Shown here piece by piece: positions 7,165 to 15,253 of a stretch of 35,713 nt of DNA. The notes beneath the pieces were generated by a model, which did not search any database, had not been told where the DNA came from, and saw nothing but the letters and a program-made list of their open reading frames with translations. This DNA comes from Tissierella sp. GTDB lineage: Bacteria > Bacillota > Clostridia > Tissierellales > Tissierellaceae. How positions within the stretch are numbered: the first letter of the stretch is position 1; each line of letters opens with the position of its first letter. A program made the translations under genes and the position numbers. Location of the stretch: positions 84,018 to 119,730 of the forward strand of contig NZ_JARIEF010000035.1 in the NCBI RefSeq assembly GCF_029266915.1, in the 5' to 3' direction.

Positions 7165-8067
7165 TTGAGAAGAAGACGTAAAAAAAATAATTTTACAGTT
7201 CTTTATCTTGTAGTATTTATTTTAGCAGTAGGTATATTTGGTAAAAGTTTTTCTAAATTAAACTTATTTAACAAGGATGCTTCATATGCTGTAACTATAG
7301 GAAGTGGGTTGAAAATGATAGGAGATAAAGACCCATTGAGAAAAGAAATAAATAAACTGATAAGAGAAGAAAAATTTAAAAAAGAAGAGATTGCAAGAAA
7401 GAAAAAAGAAGAAGAAGCAAAGAAAAAAGAAGAAGCAAAAGCAGCAAATGATAAAAAAAATGGAAAAAAAATAGCTTATTTGACATTTGATGACGGACCA
7501 TCTGTAAAATCTACCCCTATGATATTGGATGTGCTTAAAAAGCATAATATCAAAGCTACATTCTTCGTAGTTGGAAATATGGTAGAGCAAAATCCCAAAA
7601 TTTTAAAAAGAGTATATGATGAGGGACATCAAATTGGAAACCATAGCTATAGCCATAATTATGGTAACCTATATAAAAATTCTAAGAATTTTATGGATGA
7701 AATATATAAAACTGAAAAACTTATAAAAGCAGCTGTAGGCAATGACTTTGATTCAAAAGTTATAAGATTTCCTGGAGGATCTTTTGAAAAGAAAAAAGCT
7801 CCTATGAGACAAGCAGCAATAGATGCAGGATATAAATATATTGATTGGAATGCTCTAAATGGTGATGCAGAAGGTGGTACCTATGGTGAAGCCCACCTAC
7901 TAAATGAATTAAAAGCAACTGTTAGAGGAAAGAGGAAGGCTGTTATACTAATGCATGATACCGATCAAAAGATTACAACAGCAAGGAGCTTAGATGCAAG
8001 TATTAAATTTTTATTAGATGAAGGATATGAATTCCGTATATTGGATAAAAATTTTAGTTGGGAGTAG
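7165..8067 (+). CDS. Membrane-anchored NodB-type polysaccharide deacetylase (PgdA-like)
   Basis: I start at the TTG at 7165, because GAGGTG (7153-7158) lies six bases before it; an in-frame GTG at 7156 overlaps that site. The 300-aa protein has a basic start, one transmembrane helix (about 11-29), and a Lys/Glu-rich linker. The NodB domain follows: TFDDGPS (Asp109/Asp110), the zinc motif GNHSYSH (His160, His164), RFPGGSF, DWNALNGDA and ILMHDT. All catalytic and zinc residues are present. Family members remove N-acetyl groups from peptidoglycan or other surface glycans, which gives lysozyme resistance; the exact substrate is inferred. First gene of an operon with a two-component system 7 bases downstream. 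Confidence 0.9.
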   Translation: MRRRRKKNNFTVLYLVVFILAVGIFGKSFSKLNLFNKDASYAVTIGSGLKMIGDKDPLRKEINKLIREEKFKKEEIARKKKEEEAKKKEEAKAANDKKNGKKIAYLTFDDGPSVKSTPMILDVLKKHNIKATFFVVGNMVEQNPKILKRVYDEGHQIGNHSYSHNYGNLYKNSKNFMDEIYKTEKLIKAAVGNDFDSKVIRFPGGSFEKKKAPMRQAAIDAGYKYIDWNALNGDAEGGTYGEAHLLNELKATVRGKRKAVILMHDTDQKITTARSLDASIKFLLDEGYEFRILDKNFSWE

Positions 8068-8074
8068 TGATACT

Positions 8075-8767
8075 ATGAAGAATAAAATATTGCTAATTGA
8101 AGATGAAGAATCAATAAGAAAGTTTGTAAAGATAAACCTTGAAAGATCAGAATTTGAAGTTCTAGAAGCAGAGACAGGAGAAATAGGAATAGAATTAACT
8201 AGAAAAGAAAAACCTGATATTTTGGTACTTGATATTATGCTTCCCGGTATGGATGGATTTGAAGTATGCCGTATTCTAAGAGAAGAATTTCCTACTATGG
8301 GGATTATAATGTTAACTGCGAAGAGTCAAGATATAGATAAAATAATGGGCTTAGAATATGGTACTGATGACTATATGACCAAGCCTTTTAATCCGATGGA
8401 ACTAGTTCTTAGAGTAAAATCTTTAGTTAGAAGAATGGAGCAAAGGCAAAGCAAAGGAAACATACTTTTAAAGGTTGGTCCTTTTCAAATTGATAAGTAT
8501 TCGAGAAAGTTTTTTAAAGAAGGAATAGAAATGGATCTAACTCCTACAGAATATGCTATAATAAAATTATTTTTAGAAAATCCAGGTAAGGCTTTTAAAA
8601 GAGATGAGATACTTAATATAATCTGGGGCGAAGATTTTGTGGGTGATTCAAAAATAGTAGATGTAAATATTAGAAGACTAAGGTCCAAAATAGAGACAGA
8701 TGCTAGTAAACCTGAATTTATAGAGACAGTTTGGGGTCTGGGATATAGATGGAAAAATAAACAGTAG
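8075..8767 (+). CDS. OmpR/PhoB-family response regulator
   Basis: ATG at 8075 gives 230 aa and follows GGGAG; the frame is open further upstream into the deacetylase gene, but that extension has no ribosome site. The receiver domain (1-115) has the acidic pair around Asp10, phospho-acceptor Asp53 (LVLDIMLPGMDG), Thr81 and Lys103 (TKPFNP). The C-terminal winged helix (about 130-228) has LTPTEYAIIKLFLENPGKAF, DVNIRRLRSKIE and WGLGYRW, typical of OmpR DNA-binding domains. It should be phosphorylated by the kinase encoded 9 bases downstream. Its targets may include this operon, but I found no clear direct-repeat operator near 7080. Confidence 0.93.
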   Translation: MKNKILLIEDEESIRKFVKINLERSEFEVLEAETGEIGIELTRKEKPDILVLDIMLPGMDGFEVCRILREEFPTMGIIMLTAKSQDIDKIMGLEYGTDDYMTKPFNPMELVLRVKSLVRRMEQRQSKGNILLKVGPFQIDKYSRKFFKEGIEMDLTPTEYAIIKLFLENPGKAFKRDEILNIIWGEDFVGDSKIVDVNIRRLRSKIETDASKPEFIETVWGLGYRWKNKQ

Positions 8768-8776
8768 GAGAATACT

Positions 8777-10174
8777 ATGAAAAAAAGTATCAGAAAAAGG
8801 CTTGTTAAAAACTTTATGCTTGTAATACTGATAACAGTAGTTATTATAGAAATAGTACTTAGTAATACTATACAAGAATATTATTATAAAAGTTTAGAAG
8901 ATGTACTTACAAGTCAAATAGAATCGTCAACCTCATTTTATTCAAGATACTTTCCGTCTTTTAACTTAGAGGATATATTAATAGATGATATTGATATATT
9001 TTGGAGATATACAGATGTACAAGTACAAATACTCTCAGTAGAAGGAGATCTCATCCTAGATACTTTGGGAATAAGCTCATCTGAACCTATAAACACTTCA
9101 GACGTAATAAGAGCCCAAAACGGAGAAAAAGGAACTTGGGTAGGAACGGTTCCTTATTCTTCAGAGTCAGTTATGGCTATCTCAGTACCACTTGTGAAAA
9201 ATGATGAATCAATTGCAATCATAAGATTTGTATCGTCATTAGCTGAAACCAATAGATTAGTTAAAAATATAAATATACTTCTAATATCAGTAGGCTTAAT
9301 TGTTATAATTATTGGTGGTATAGTGGGGATAATACTGGCTAACTCGATAGTGGATCCCTTAGAGAGAGTATCTAAGGTTGCTGAAAAGATGGCTAATGGA
9401 CAGTTAAAAATAAGAAATGATATAGAAAATGATGATGAGATAGGAAGGCTTGCAAGTACACTTAATCATATGGCAGATGAGATAATAAAAAGGGAACAGA
9501 TAAAAATTGATTTTATATCATCTATTTCTCATGAACTTAGAACACCGCTCACTTCAATAAAAGGCTGGTCAATAACTTTGCAATCAGATGATATAGATAA
9601 GGAATTATTGCAAGATGGGCTTAAAATAATTGAGAAAGAAAGTGATAGACTATCATTTATGGTAGAAGAACTTTTAGATTTTTCTAAATTTATTTCTGGA
9701 AGAATAACGCTTGAAAAAGATGTATTTGATTTTAGTTCTACCTTAAATTTTATTGCCAAACAGTATATGCCTAAATCAAAAAATAGTAATATACACTTCT
9801 CAGTGGAAATACATGAAAATGTGAATATGATAACGGGCGATGAAAATAGGATAAAACAAGTTCTTATAAATCTATTGGACAATGCATTTAAGTTTACTGA
9901 TGAAGGTGGTTACGTTAAATTAAAAGCATATATGTTAGAGAAAAGCCTTATATTAGAGGTAAAAGATACTGGAATAGGTATATCTATTGAGGACCTTCCG
10001 AATATAAAAGAGAAATTCTATAAAGGCAAGACAAATAGAGCTAATAGCGGTATAGGGCTAGCAATATGTGATGAAATTGTTAAGCTTCATGAAGGAGAAC
10101 TGATTATAGAATCTCAACTAGGCAAGGGAACTGATATAAAAGTTATTTTGCCTTATGAGGAGGAAAATGTATGA
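8777..10174 (+). CDS. Sensor histidine kinase
   Basis: The 465-aa protein has transmembrane helix 1 (about 11-30), an extracytoplasmic sensor of about 130 residues, helix 2 (about 166-190), a HAMP linker (about 191-243), and HisKA with the phospho-accepting His252 in SSISHELRTPLTSIKGW. The ATPase domain shows the N-box (IKQVLINLLDNAFKF), G1 (DTGIGIS) and G2 (SGIGLAI). The sensor has a PhoR/YycG-like size but no recognisable PAS motif. It is translated with the response regulator before it and overlaps the lipoprotein gene after it by four bases. Together these suggest the lipoprotein and kinase work together at the cell surface. Confidence 0.93.
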   Translation: MKKSIRKRLVKNFMLVILITVVIIEIVLSNTIQEYYYKSLEDVLTSQIESSTSFYSRYFPSFNLEDILIDDIDIFWRYTDVQVQILSVEGDLILDTLGISSSEPINTSDVIRAQNGEKGTWVGTVPYSSESVMAISVPLVKNDESIAIIRFVSSLAETNRLVKNINILLISVGLIVIIIGGIVGIILANSIVDPLERVSKVAEKMANGQLKIRNDIENDDEIGRLASTLNHMADEIIKREQIKIDFISSISHELRTPLTSIKGWSITLQSDDIDKELLQDGLKIIEKESDRLSFMVEELLDFSKFISGRITLEKDVFDFSSTLNFIAKQYMPKSKNSNIHFSVEIHENVNMITGDENRIKQVLINLLDNAFKFTDEGGYVKLKAYMLEKSLILEVKDTGIGISIEDLPNIKEKFYKGKTNRANSGIGLAICDEIVKLHEGELIIESQLGKGTDIKVILPYEEENV

Positions 10175-11670
10175 AAAAAATCAAATTAATTGCTTTAATA
10201 TTTATCACTCTTTTTATATTATCAGCTTGCAATATAAGTGAAACAAATATAAATGAAAGACTTAAAGCGCCAAAGACTAATATATCTCCTATAGAGGGAA
10301 AATGGAATGTTACAGATTATTTCCCTATTTCGGGAGAAGTATCTAAAGAAGAGAAAGAATATATGGGCCAGCCAGCTCTTTTTCATAAAGATGCTTTGAT
10401 ATTCATGAACTATTACACTTTAAAACCATCTTTTAAAATGAAAAAAGTAAATTCAGTAGATTATCTTCTCTATAAATACAAAACTAATTCAAATAATTTG
10501 AATATAGAGAGCGAAGAAATTGAAGTATTAAGTATTTATAATGATAACCAGTTTTTTATGGAAGCTATTAAAGATAGTAAAGGAAATTTATTATTATATG
10601 TAGAAGATGGATTTTATAAACTGGAAAAAACTGAGGATAAAGTAAGTAGAGATGAGATCTATAAATATATTGATATTGAAGAAAAAGTTAGTGAAGATTT
10701 AAAAGATAAAAATACTGAAAATCTTAACAGTGGTGTTTTAATAGGTATAAAATCTTCAAAATTTGATGAAAAGAATGATGTTCCGAATTGGGAGTATAGT
10801 ACACTTTGGATAAATAGCGATGATAAAAAAGTTGAAGAAATATATAAAATAAATGAACTTATTTTACCTAGGAAGAATGGGTTTTGGGAGATTGATGTAA
10901 ACAGAAATATAGAACAAGATTCTATATATGATTCTATAGAAGCTAGACTCCAATTAAATGCAAAAGATGATAAAAAAATAAGCAGTTCTTTTATTGAAAA
11001 TGAGGTAAATAGAAGTAAAAATATGGATATTCTTAAAAAATCTCTTTTAAAAAATATATTATACATTGGCAACAATTATATTTCTACTGAAATAATTGAT
11101 AATAATAAAAGCAAAAGAACTATGAAAATACAAACAATAGATAATTTAAAAAATGATAACTCTATTAATCTAGAAGATATTATAGATGGTGGGAAAGAAA
11201 TATTTTTAGAAGGAGCTCAAAGTCTAATAAATATAGATAAAAATGTAAAATTAGATGAATCTAATATCGGTATTGTAAGGAAAAATGGATATTGGATGCT
11301 TAATGGAAGAGTTAACTATGAAAAAAACGAAGAAGAACTTTATAAAGATTTTATTATTAAGGCAGTTCCTCCAGAAGAGATGGTAGGATATGATAAACAT
11401 TTTATATTGTGGGATGAGCTAAGGAGTAAATTTCCTAATATGATAGACATGTATTCTTCTCCAAATGAAGATATAATAATAGTAAGAAATCCATTTGAAT
11501 TAGTAGTTTATGCTACTGATGGAGAGGGTAATATAGAATCACAAGCTCTTGCTACTATTGACCTTCCAGAAAGCGATACTATTATTATGGCCGAATGGGC
11601 GACACAAAAGTATACAGACATATGGAGAAATGAAATGTTAAAAAGAGATGTTGAAAATATAGACTATTAA
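10171..11670 (+). CDS. Large lipoprotein of unknown function coupled to the histidine kinase
   Basis: A 499-aa protein with a lipoprotein signal: a basic start, a hydrophobic core, and the lipobox LSAC with Cys20 as the lipidated residue. The mature part is hydrophilic and rich in Lys, Asp, Glu, Ile and Asn, with repeated short blocks like WNVTDYFP, GFWEIDVN and GYWMLNGRVN that look like related beta-strand modules. Two of these, NGFWEIDVNRN and NGYWMLNGRVN, suggest internal repetition. No enzyme motif is visible. The 4-base overlap with the kinase stop points to translational coupling and a role in the same sensory pathway, perhaps as a ligand-binding or inhibitory partner. That role is inference. 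Confidence 0.85.
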   Translation: MKKIKLIALIFITLFILSACNISETNINERLKAPKTNISPIEGKWNVTDYFPISGEVSKEEKEYMGQPALFHKDALIFMNYYTLKPSFKMKKVNSVDYLLYKYKTNSNNLNIESEEIEVLSIYNDNQFFMEAIKDSKGNLLLYVEDGFYKLEKTEDKVSRDEIYKYIDIEEKVSEDLKDKNTENLNSGVLIGIKSSKFDEKNDVPNWEYSTLWINSDDKKVEEIYKINELILPRKNGFWEIDVNRNIEQDSIYDSIEARLQLNAKDDKKISSSFIENEVNRSKNMDILKKSLLKNILYIGNNYISTEIIDNNKSKRTMKIQTIDNLKNDNSINLEDIIDGGKEIFLEGAQSLINIDKNVKLDESNIGIVRKNGYWMLNGRVNYEKNEEELYKDFIIKAVPPEEMVGYDKHFILWDELRSKFPNMIDMYSSPNEDIIIVRNPFELVVYATDGEGNIESQALATIDLPESDTIIMAEWATQKYTDIWRNEMLKRDVENIDY

Positions 11671-11706
11671 TAGATATATTGAAATGTTTATTCTAGGAGG
11701 AAAATT

Positions 11707-12039
11707 ATGAAAGAACTATTAAATCATTTGGAATATTCAAAGCTATTTCTAATTATATCGACAGGTATGGCTGCTTTAACTTACTTGACTCACATGATAT
11801 TTAGAGATCAAAGATTTGTAAAGTTTATGCCAGGACTCATATCTCTTGGGATAGGAGTTTATTCAATACTAACTATAAATGGTGAAGTTATATTTCTAGA
11901 TGATACCAATAAATTTACTATGTTTGTAATTGCTACAGCAGTAGGATTTATAGGGATAGGAATAGCCCTTATACTAGGTATCTTTAATAAAGAAAAAGTT
12001 AAAAAAGTAAAAAGAGTTAAAAAAACAGAAGAAGCTTAG
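11707..12039 (+). CDS. Small three-helix membrane protein
   Basis: A 110-aa protein with three likely transmembrane helices (about 13-31, 38-57 and 68-92) and a very basic C-terminal tail rich in Lys that should be cytoplasmic. I do not recognise a family; the size and topology resemble small YtpI-type proteins, but that is not a homology claim. AGGAGG (11695-11700) precedes the ATG. It lies 36 bases after the lipoprotein gene with no terminator between, so it is probably the last gene of the envelope operon. Its final codons form the left arm of the shared terminator. Confidence 0.8.
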   Translation: MKELLNHLEYSKLFLIISTGMAALTYLTHMIFRDQRFVKFMPGLISLGIGVYSILTINGEVIFLDDTNKFTMFVIATAVGFIGIGIALILGIFNKEKVKKVKRVKKTEEA

Positions 12040-12057
12040 ATAGCTTCTTCTGTTTTT
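12021..12057. terminator. Bidirectional terminator ending two convergent operons
   Basis: A 16-bp perfect stem (12021-12036 with 12042-12057), loop TAGAT, with A5 and T5 ends that give U-tracts on either strand. The last coding bases and stop codons of the genes ending at 12039 (plus) and 12036 (minus) lie inside it. Confidence 0.92.
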
Positions 12058-12287
12058 ATCATTTTAAGTTTATCTTTTCTAGATAATTTCTTTATGGCAT
12101 ATTCTCTTTTAAGAGCTTCACTTTTAGTAGAATACTCTTCATAATATACAAGTTTAACAGGTGTACGTCCCCGGGTATATTTAGCACCTAATCCTTTATT
12201 ATGTGTTTGAATCCTGCTTTTTAAATCTACTGTAAATCCAGTATAAAGTGTATCGTCTCGGCATTTTAATATATATACATAAAACAT
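12036..12287 (-). CDS. GIY-YIG domain protein, UPF0213 (YhbQ/YazA) family
   Basis: An 83-aa single-domain protein that fits the family length. The N-terminal FYVYILKCRDDTLYTGFT contains the VYI...YTG version of the GIY-YIG motif. DLKSRIQTHNKG supplies the conserved Arg and His, and GAKYTRGRTPVKLVY, then SKSEAL-like KREYAIKKLSR with the catalytic-type Glu complete the pattern. Relatives have a Slx1-like nuclease fold, and proposed roles are in DNA repair; activity is not established for most. It starts 9 bases after recX on the same strand, so it is the last gene of that operon, a sensible DNA-repair pairing. Confidence 0.9.
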   Translation of the reverse strand: MFYVYILKCRDDTLYTGFTVDLKSRIQTHNKGLGAKYTRGRTPVKLVYYEEYSTKSEALKREYAIKKLSRKDKLKMIKTEEAI

Positions 12288-12296
12288 ATCAATTAC

Positions 12297-12911
12297 CTAA
12301 TATAACAATTCTTTTAATATCTTGCTTACTATTTGGAAAGAATAGCCTTTTCTTTGAAGAAATCCTGAAAGTTTTCTATAGATCTTATTTTTATCTTCGT
12401 CTCGGTAGGAAGAATATTTCTTCTCGGCTATTTTAAAGGCTCTTTCATATTCTTCATCCAAATCTTCAAACAAAACATTTTCTATAATCGCTTCATCAAT
12501 TCCTTTTAACATAAGTTCTCTTTTGATTCTATACTGTCCTAGATTGTTTAAATTTTTCTTGTCCCTTATAAAGCTTATTGCGAAAGCTTCATCGTCTATA
12601 TACCCTTGCTCCTTGCAGAAATCTATAGCTCTTTTAATATAATTTTCTTCATATTCTTTTTCTTTTAATTTATTCTTTATTTCTTGTTCAGATCGCTGCC
12701 TATAGGAAAGAAAGTTTAAAGCTGCATTTATTGCTTTTTTAGCCTCTTCTTCTTTTAAAACATCCTCTATAAATTGTTCATCTATTACTTGATCTATTTT
12801 AAGGCCATAGCTGTATTTAAGATCTAAACTTAAACCAAAAGCAAACTGGTTATCTATATATATATTTACTCTGTCTTTTCTTCTTTGTGGTTCAATATCA
12901 GTAATTTTCAT
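12297..12911 (-). CDS. recX: RecX, regulator of RecA
   Basis: A 204-aa protein built of three-helix repeats. LSYRQRSEQEIKNKL, CKEQGYIDDEAFAISFIRD, GQYRIKRELMLKGI and the C-terminal FLQRKGYSFQIV are the conserved RecX blocks. RecX caps RecA filaments and limits recombinase activity. ATG at 12911 has GGAGG upstream, located inside the end of the preceding hydrolase gene, which it overlaps by 14 bases. recA itself is not in this window. Placement behind two alpha/beta hydrolases is unusual to my knowledge. Confidence 0.9.
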   Translation of the reverse strand: MKITDIEPQRRKDRVNIYIDNQFAFGLSLDLKYSYGLKIDQVIDEQFIEDVLKEEEAKKAINAALNFLSYRQRSEQEIKNKLKEKEYEENYIKRAIDFCKEQGYIDDEAFAISFIRDKKNLNNLGQYRIKRELMLKGIDEAIIENVLFEDLDEEYERAFKIAEKKYSSYRDEDKNKIYRKLSGFLQRKGYSFQIVSKILKELLY

Positions 12912-13905
12912 TTTTAAGACCTCCTTTAGTAGAATCTTTTATAAATCTAATAGTTTTTTTAATAATATTGACAGTAGCATAATCTTTTAAAGAAGTATCA
13001 AAGGAATGAAGGCCTTTACTGTGTACTAAAAAAGAAGCGGGGACATTAAGAGCATTCAATCTCTTTATCAGTTTTACAGAAGACTCAAATGGTACAACTG
13101 TATCCAGTTTTCCGTGTACAATTAAAGTTGGTATCATCTTTTCACTTATCCAACTTATAGGAGAATAGTTTCTATATATTTCTTCTTTATTTGTTGGAGT
13201 ACCCTTTAAAGTTCTACTCACTGCAAAGCGAGCAAAAAGAGACTTATTATCATCAGTAAACAAATCTTTTAAATCAGAAGGAGGGTAGTAAGCAACTACA
13301 GACTTTATACCTTCCATGCTAGTCTTATCTTCCATAAAAGAATTAAATGAAGAATAAAGAAGTGCTAGGTGGGCTCCTGCTGAAAGTCCCATCAAAACAA
13401 TATTGCTCTTATCTATCCTAAGCTCATCAGATTTCGATTTTATAAATTTTAAACCATCACTATAGTCAGATAAGATATCTTTTATAGTGTTCTTATATCC
13501 ATATCTATAATCTATACTAGAAGCTATAAAGCCTCTAGATGCTAAATACCTGCACCAAGAAATATTATTGGGCTGATTTCTAAATCCTGAGATCCATCCT
13601 CCGCCGTGACAAAAGTATACTAGGGGAGATTTCCCTATGGTATCAGTAAAAGGAAAATAAATATCTATCTTTAATTCCTTCTCATCAATAAGCTTATAAA
13701 TAAAAGTCTCTACTTTGATATCTTTATCTACCTCCATAGGAACCTTAGACGTCATGGTCTTCCAAATAAATATGAAAAAACTGCCAAGGAAATACATAAA
13801 ACCAAGCCCAATATCTTGAATAGATATAAATATCAAAGCTATGAACAAATATATCTTATTTACTATAAAGAAAGAATTTTTAAATTTTTCTTTAAATTTC
13901 TCCAT
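12898..13905 (-). CDS. Membrane-anchored alpha/beta hydrolase (HSL/BD-FAE-type esterase)
   Basis: I choose the second ATG (13905), because AAGGAG is seven bases before it and only one base before the first ATG at 13911; this gives 335 aa. The N-terminus has one or two hydrophobic helices (about 15-48) that should hold it in the membrane. The catalytic part has the oxyanion motif HGGGW (about 100-104), nucleophile elbow GLSAGAHLA (Ser175), an Asp in HGKLDTVVPF and a His in KGLHSFD. This is the carboxylesterase pattern of the HSL and BD-FAE groups. The substrate is unknown, probably an acyl or acetyl ester near the membrane. It is followed by recX (14-base overlap). Confidence 0.85.
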   Translation of the reverse strand: MEKFKEKFKNSFFIVNKIYLFIALIFISIQDIGLGFMYFLGSFFIFIWKTMTSKVPMEVDKDIKVETFIYKLIDEKELKIDIYFPFTDTIGKSPLVYFCHGGGWISGFRNQPNNISWCRYLASRGFIASSIDYRYGYKNTIKDILSDYSDGLKFIKSKSDELRIDKSNIVLMGLSAGAHLALLYSSFNSFMEDKTSMEGIKSVVAYYPPSDLKDLFTDDNKSLFARFAVSRTLKGTPTNKEEIYRNYSPISWISEKMIPTLIVHGKLDTVVPFESSVKLIKRLNALNVPASFLVHSKGLHSFDTSLKDYATVNIIKKTIRFIKDSTKGGLKNENY

Positions 13906-13916
13906 AATCATACTCC

Positions 13917-14924
13917 TTATTTTTTCAAAGGATCTTGAAATTTTTCTTTTTTAAGTAATGCTTTTTTAGATTCTTTATCTGTTATATTAACCTTATGGAG
14001 AATATATTTACCTAATAGATAAGAAAAAGGCAGCCAAGTAACGTGAGAAATAGGAAGTATTCTTCTTTTAGCACCTTTCATCTGATCATAGAGTATTTTT
14101 CTAGACTCTAAGGGAAGTGTATTATCAAAGTAGGCATCTAAAAATGTTACTTTTTTCTTATCTAATAAGTGAGCATATGATATGGGATCTATTTTAAATA
14201 GAGGATGAATAGATTCACTTTTTAAAAGTTCTTCAAGACTCATCTCCTCTACACTGGGAAGCTGTTCATTATAAATATTGTATAACCTTTCCTTATCATC
14301 AAAATTTAAAATAGAAAATTCCCCAGTTGCAAAAAGTCTTCTTGCAAAAGAAGTTACTGGAGACTCGTGTAGGATCTTGGGAATATGACCTCCAGTTGCT
14401 ATAAATAGAGTGTGAGCTATTCTATCATCAAGAGCTGAAACCATAGTACTTAACATTCCTCCCAAACAGTAACCTGTGAGTATAGAATTTTCCTTCCACA
14501 GATCTAAATGTTCCAATAGATCTATGGTAGATCTAATATCTACTACACCTTGTTCCCAAAATTGATACATTGTAGCAATGTTAGGATATAAAAAAGATTT
14601 GCCGCTTACTGATTTATCTTCCACTCTTGTATAGTTTCCTGGGAGTATTAAAATGCTGGTATTTACTCCTGCTGATGCTAAGTGAGGGCCTATCCACAAT
14701 AAAAATTTTATATTTCTACTTCCTAGGCCATGAAGTATTAAGGAAGACGCCTTTACTTCAGATTTTGGCTGGAAGTTATAAAGTTCAACTTGTTCCGTAC
14801 CTTTAGCAGGATTGTGATATAGACTCTTGTATCTTATATAAGAACATCTATAATTATTTCCTTTAAATATATAACCGGATACAAAATCAGGTATTTTTTT
14901 ATTATAATTAAAATTTATATTCAT
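13917..14924 (-). CDS. Alpha/beta hydrolase with a cysteine nucleophile motif
   Basis: A 335-aa soluble protein. LILHGLGSRN looks like the oxyanion strand, LILPGNYTR a following strand, and LTGYCLGGMLST the nucleophile elbow, with Cys153 where serine is usual. Later FDNTLPLES may supply the acid and PISHVTW the histidine. G-x-C-x-G-G elbows are known in PHA synthases and dienelactone hydrolases, but the flanking sequence here lacks the PhaC strand pattern I would expect. Reaction unknown. ATG at 14924 follows GAGGG. It is the first gene of the four-gene minus-strand operon; the second hydrolase starts 11 bases after its stop. Confidence 0.75.
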   Translation of the reverse strand: MNINFNYNKKIPDFVSGYIFKGNNYRCSYIRYKSLYHNPAKGTEQVELYNFQPKSEVKASSLILHGLGSRNIKFLLWIGPHLASAGVNTSILILPGNYTRVEDKSVSGKSFLYPNIATMYQFWEQGVVDIRSTIDLLEHLDLWKENSILTGYCLGGMLSTMVSALDDRIAHTLFIATGGHIPKILHESPVTSFARRLFATGEFSILNFDDKERLYNIYNEQLPSVEEMSLEELLKSESIHPLFKIDPISYAHLLDKKKVTFLDAYFDNTLPLESRKILYDQMKGAKRRILPISHVTWLPFSYLLGKYILHKVNITDKESKKALLKKEKFQDPLKK

Positions 14925-15253
14925 ATATATCCCTCTTTATTAAAAAAATTTCTCTTGCAATAATATAAAAAACCTTAAAACTAAGGTTTTTATATTATAT
15001 ATTATTATCTTTTTCTTACTTAATAGACATATACCCATTTCTAGTAAAAGGATAGGCTAAAAGTCTGGTATTTTGTTTAACTAATATCTCCAATTCAATA
15101 AAATAATAATTAAATGTTGAGCTACTTTTTAAAACTCTCTAACCATATAATATCAAATTACTAGTGTTATTGAAATACTTATATTAAACTTATTCACAAG
15201 TGAGGGTAATTATGATAATATCTATAGGTATAGAACTTTAGGAGGAAATGTTT
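14925..15253. other. Divergent intergenic region
   Basis: About 330 bases separate the minus-strand hydrolase operon from the plus-strand FHA operon. I see the terminator-like hairpin (14961-14997) and, on minus, a weak promoter candidate (TTGAAT, 17 bases, CAAAAT, reading from about 15098 down to 15070). A modest hairpin lies between them (AGAC...GTCT around 15066-15026). No known riboswitch core and no credible small ORF with a ribosome site were found. The plus-strand promoter of the FHA gene is probably near 15193-15221 (TTCACA, 17 bases, TAATAT). Confidence 0.4.
14961..14997 (-). terminator. Terminator-like hairpin in the leader of the hydrolase/recX operon
   Basis: Read on minus, a 10-bp core stem (TAAGGTTTTT complement pairing, 14968-14977 with 14982-14991), extended by an A/T stem with one bulge, runs into a T-run. 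It stands only about 40 bases before the first minus-strand gene and after no recognisable minus-strand gene, so it may act as an attenuator. Confidence 0.55.

Noticed and set aside
7282-7590. Minus-strand ORF of about 100 residues opposite the deacetylase gene
   Set aside because: It is Phe-rich only because it reads the complement of the Lys/Glu-rich linker; there is no ribosome site, and the plus-strand protein has complete catalytic motifs.
8018-8074. Upstream extension of the response regulator into the deacetylase gene
   Set aside because: The frame is open, but GGGAG and the conserved receiver start fix the ATG at 8075; the extra residues match nothing in receivers.
15000-15247. Known riboswitch or small peptide gene on the minus strand
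   Set aside because: No recognisable aptamer core; the only small ORF (ATG about 15036 downward) lacks a ribosome site.
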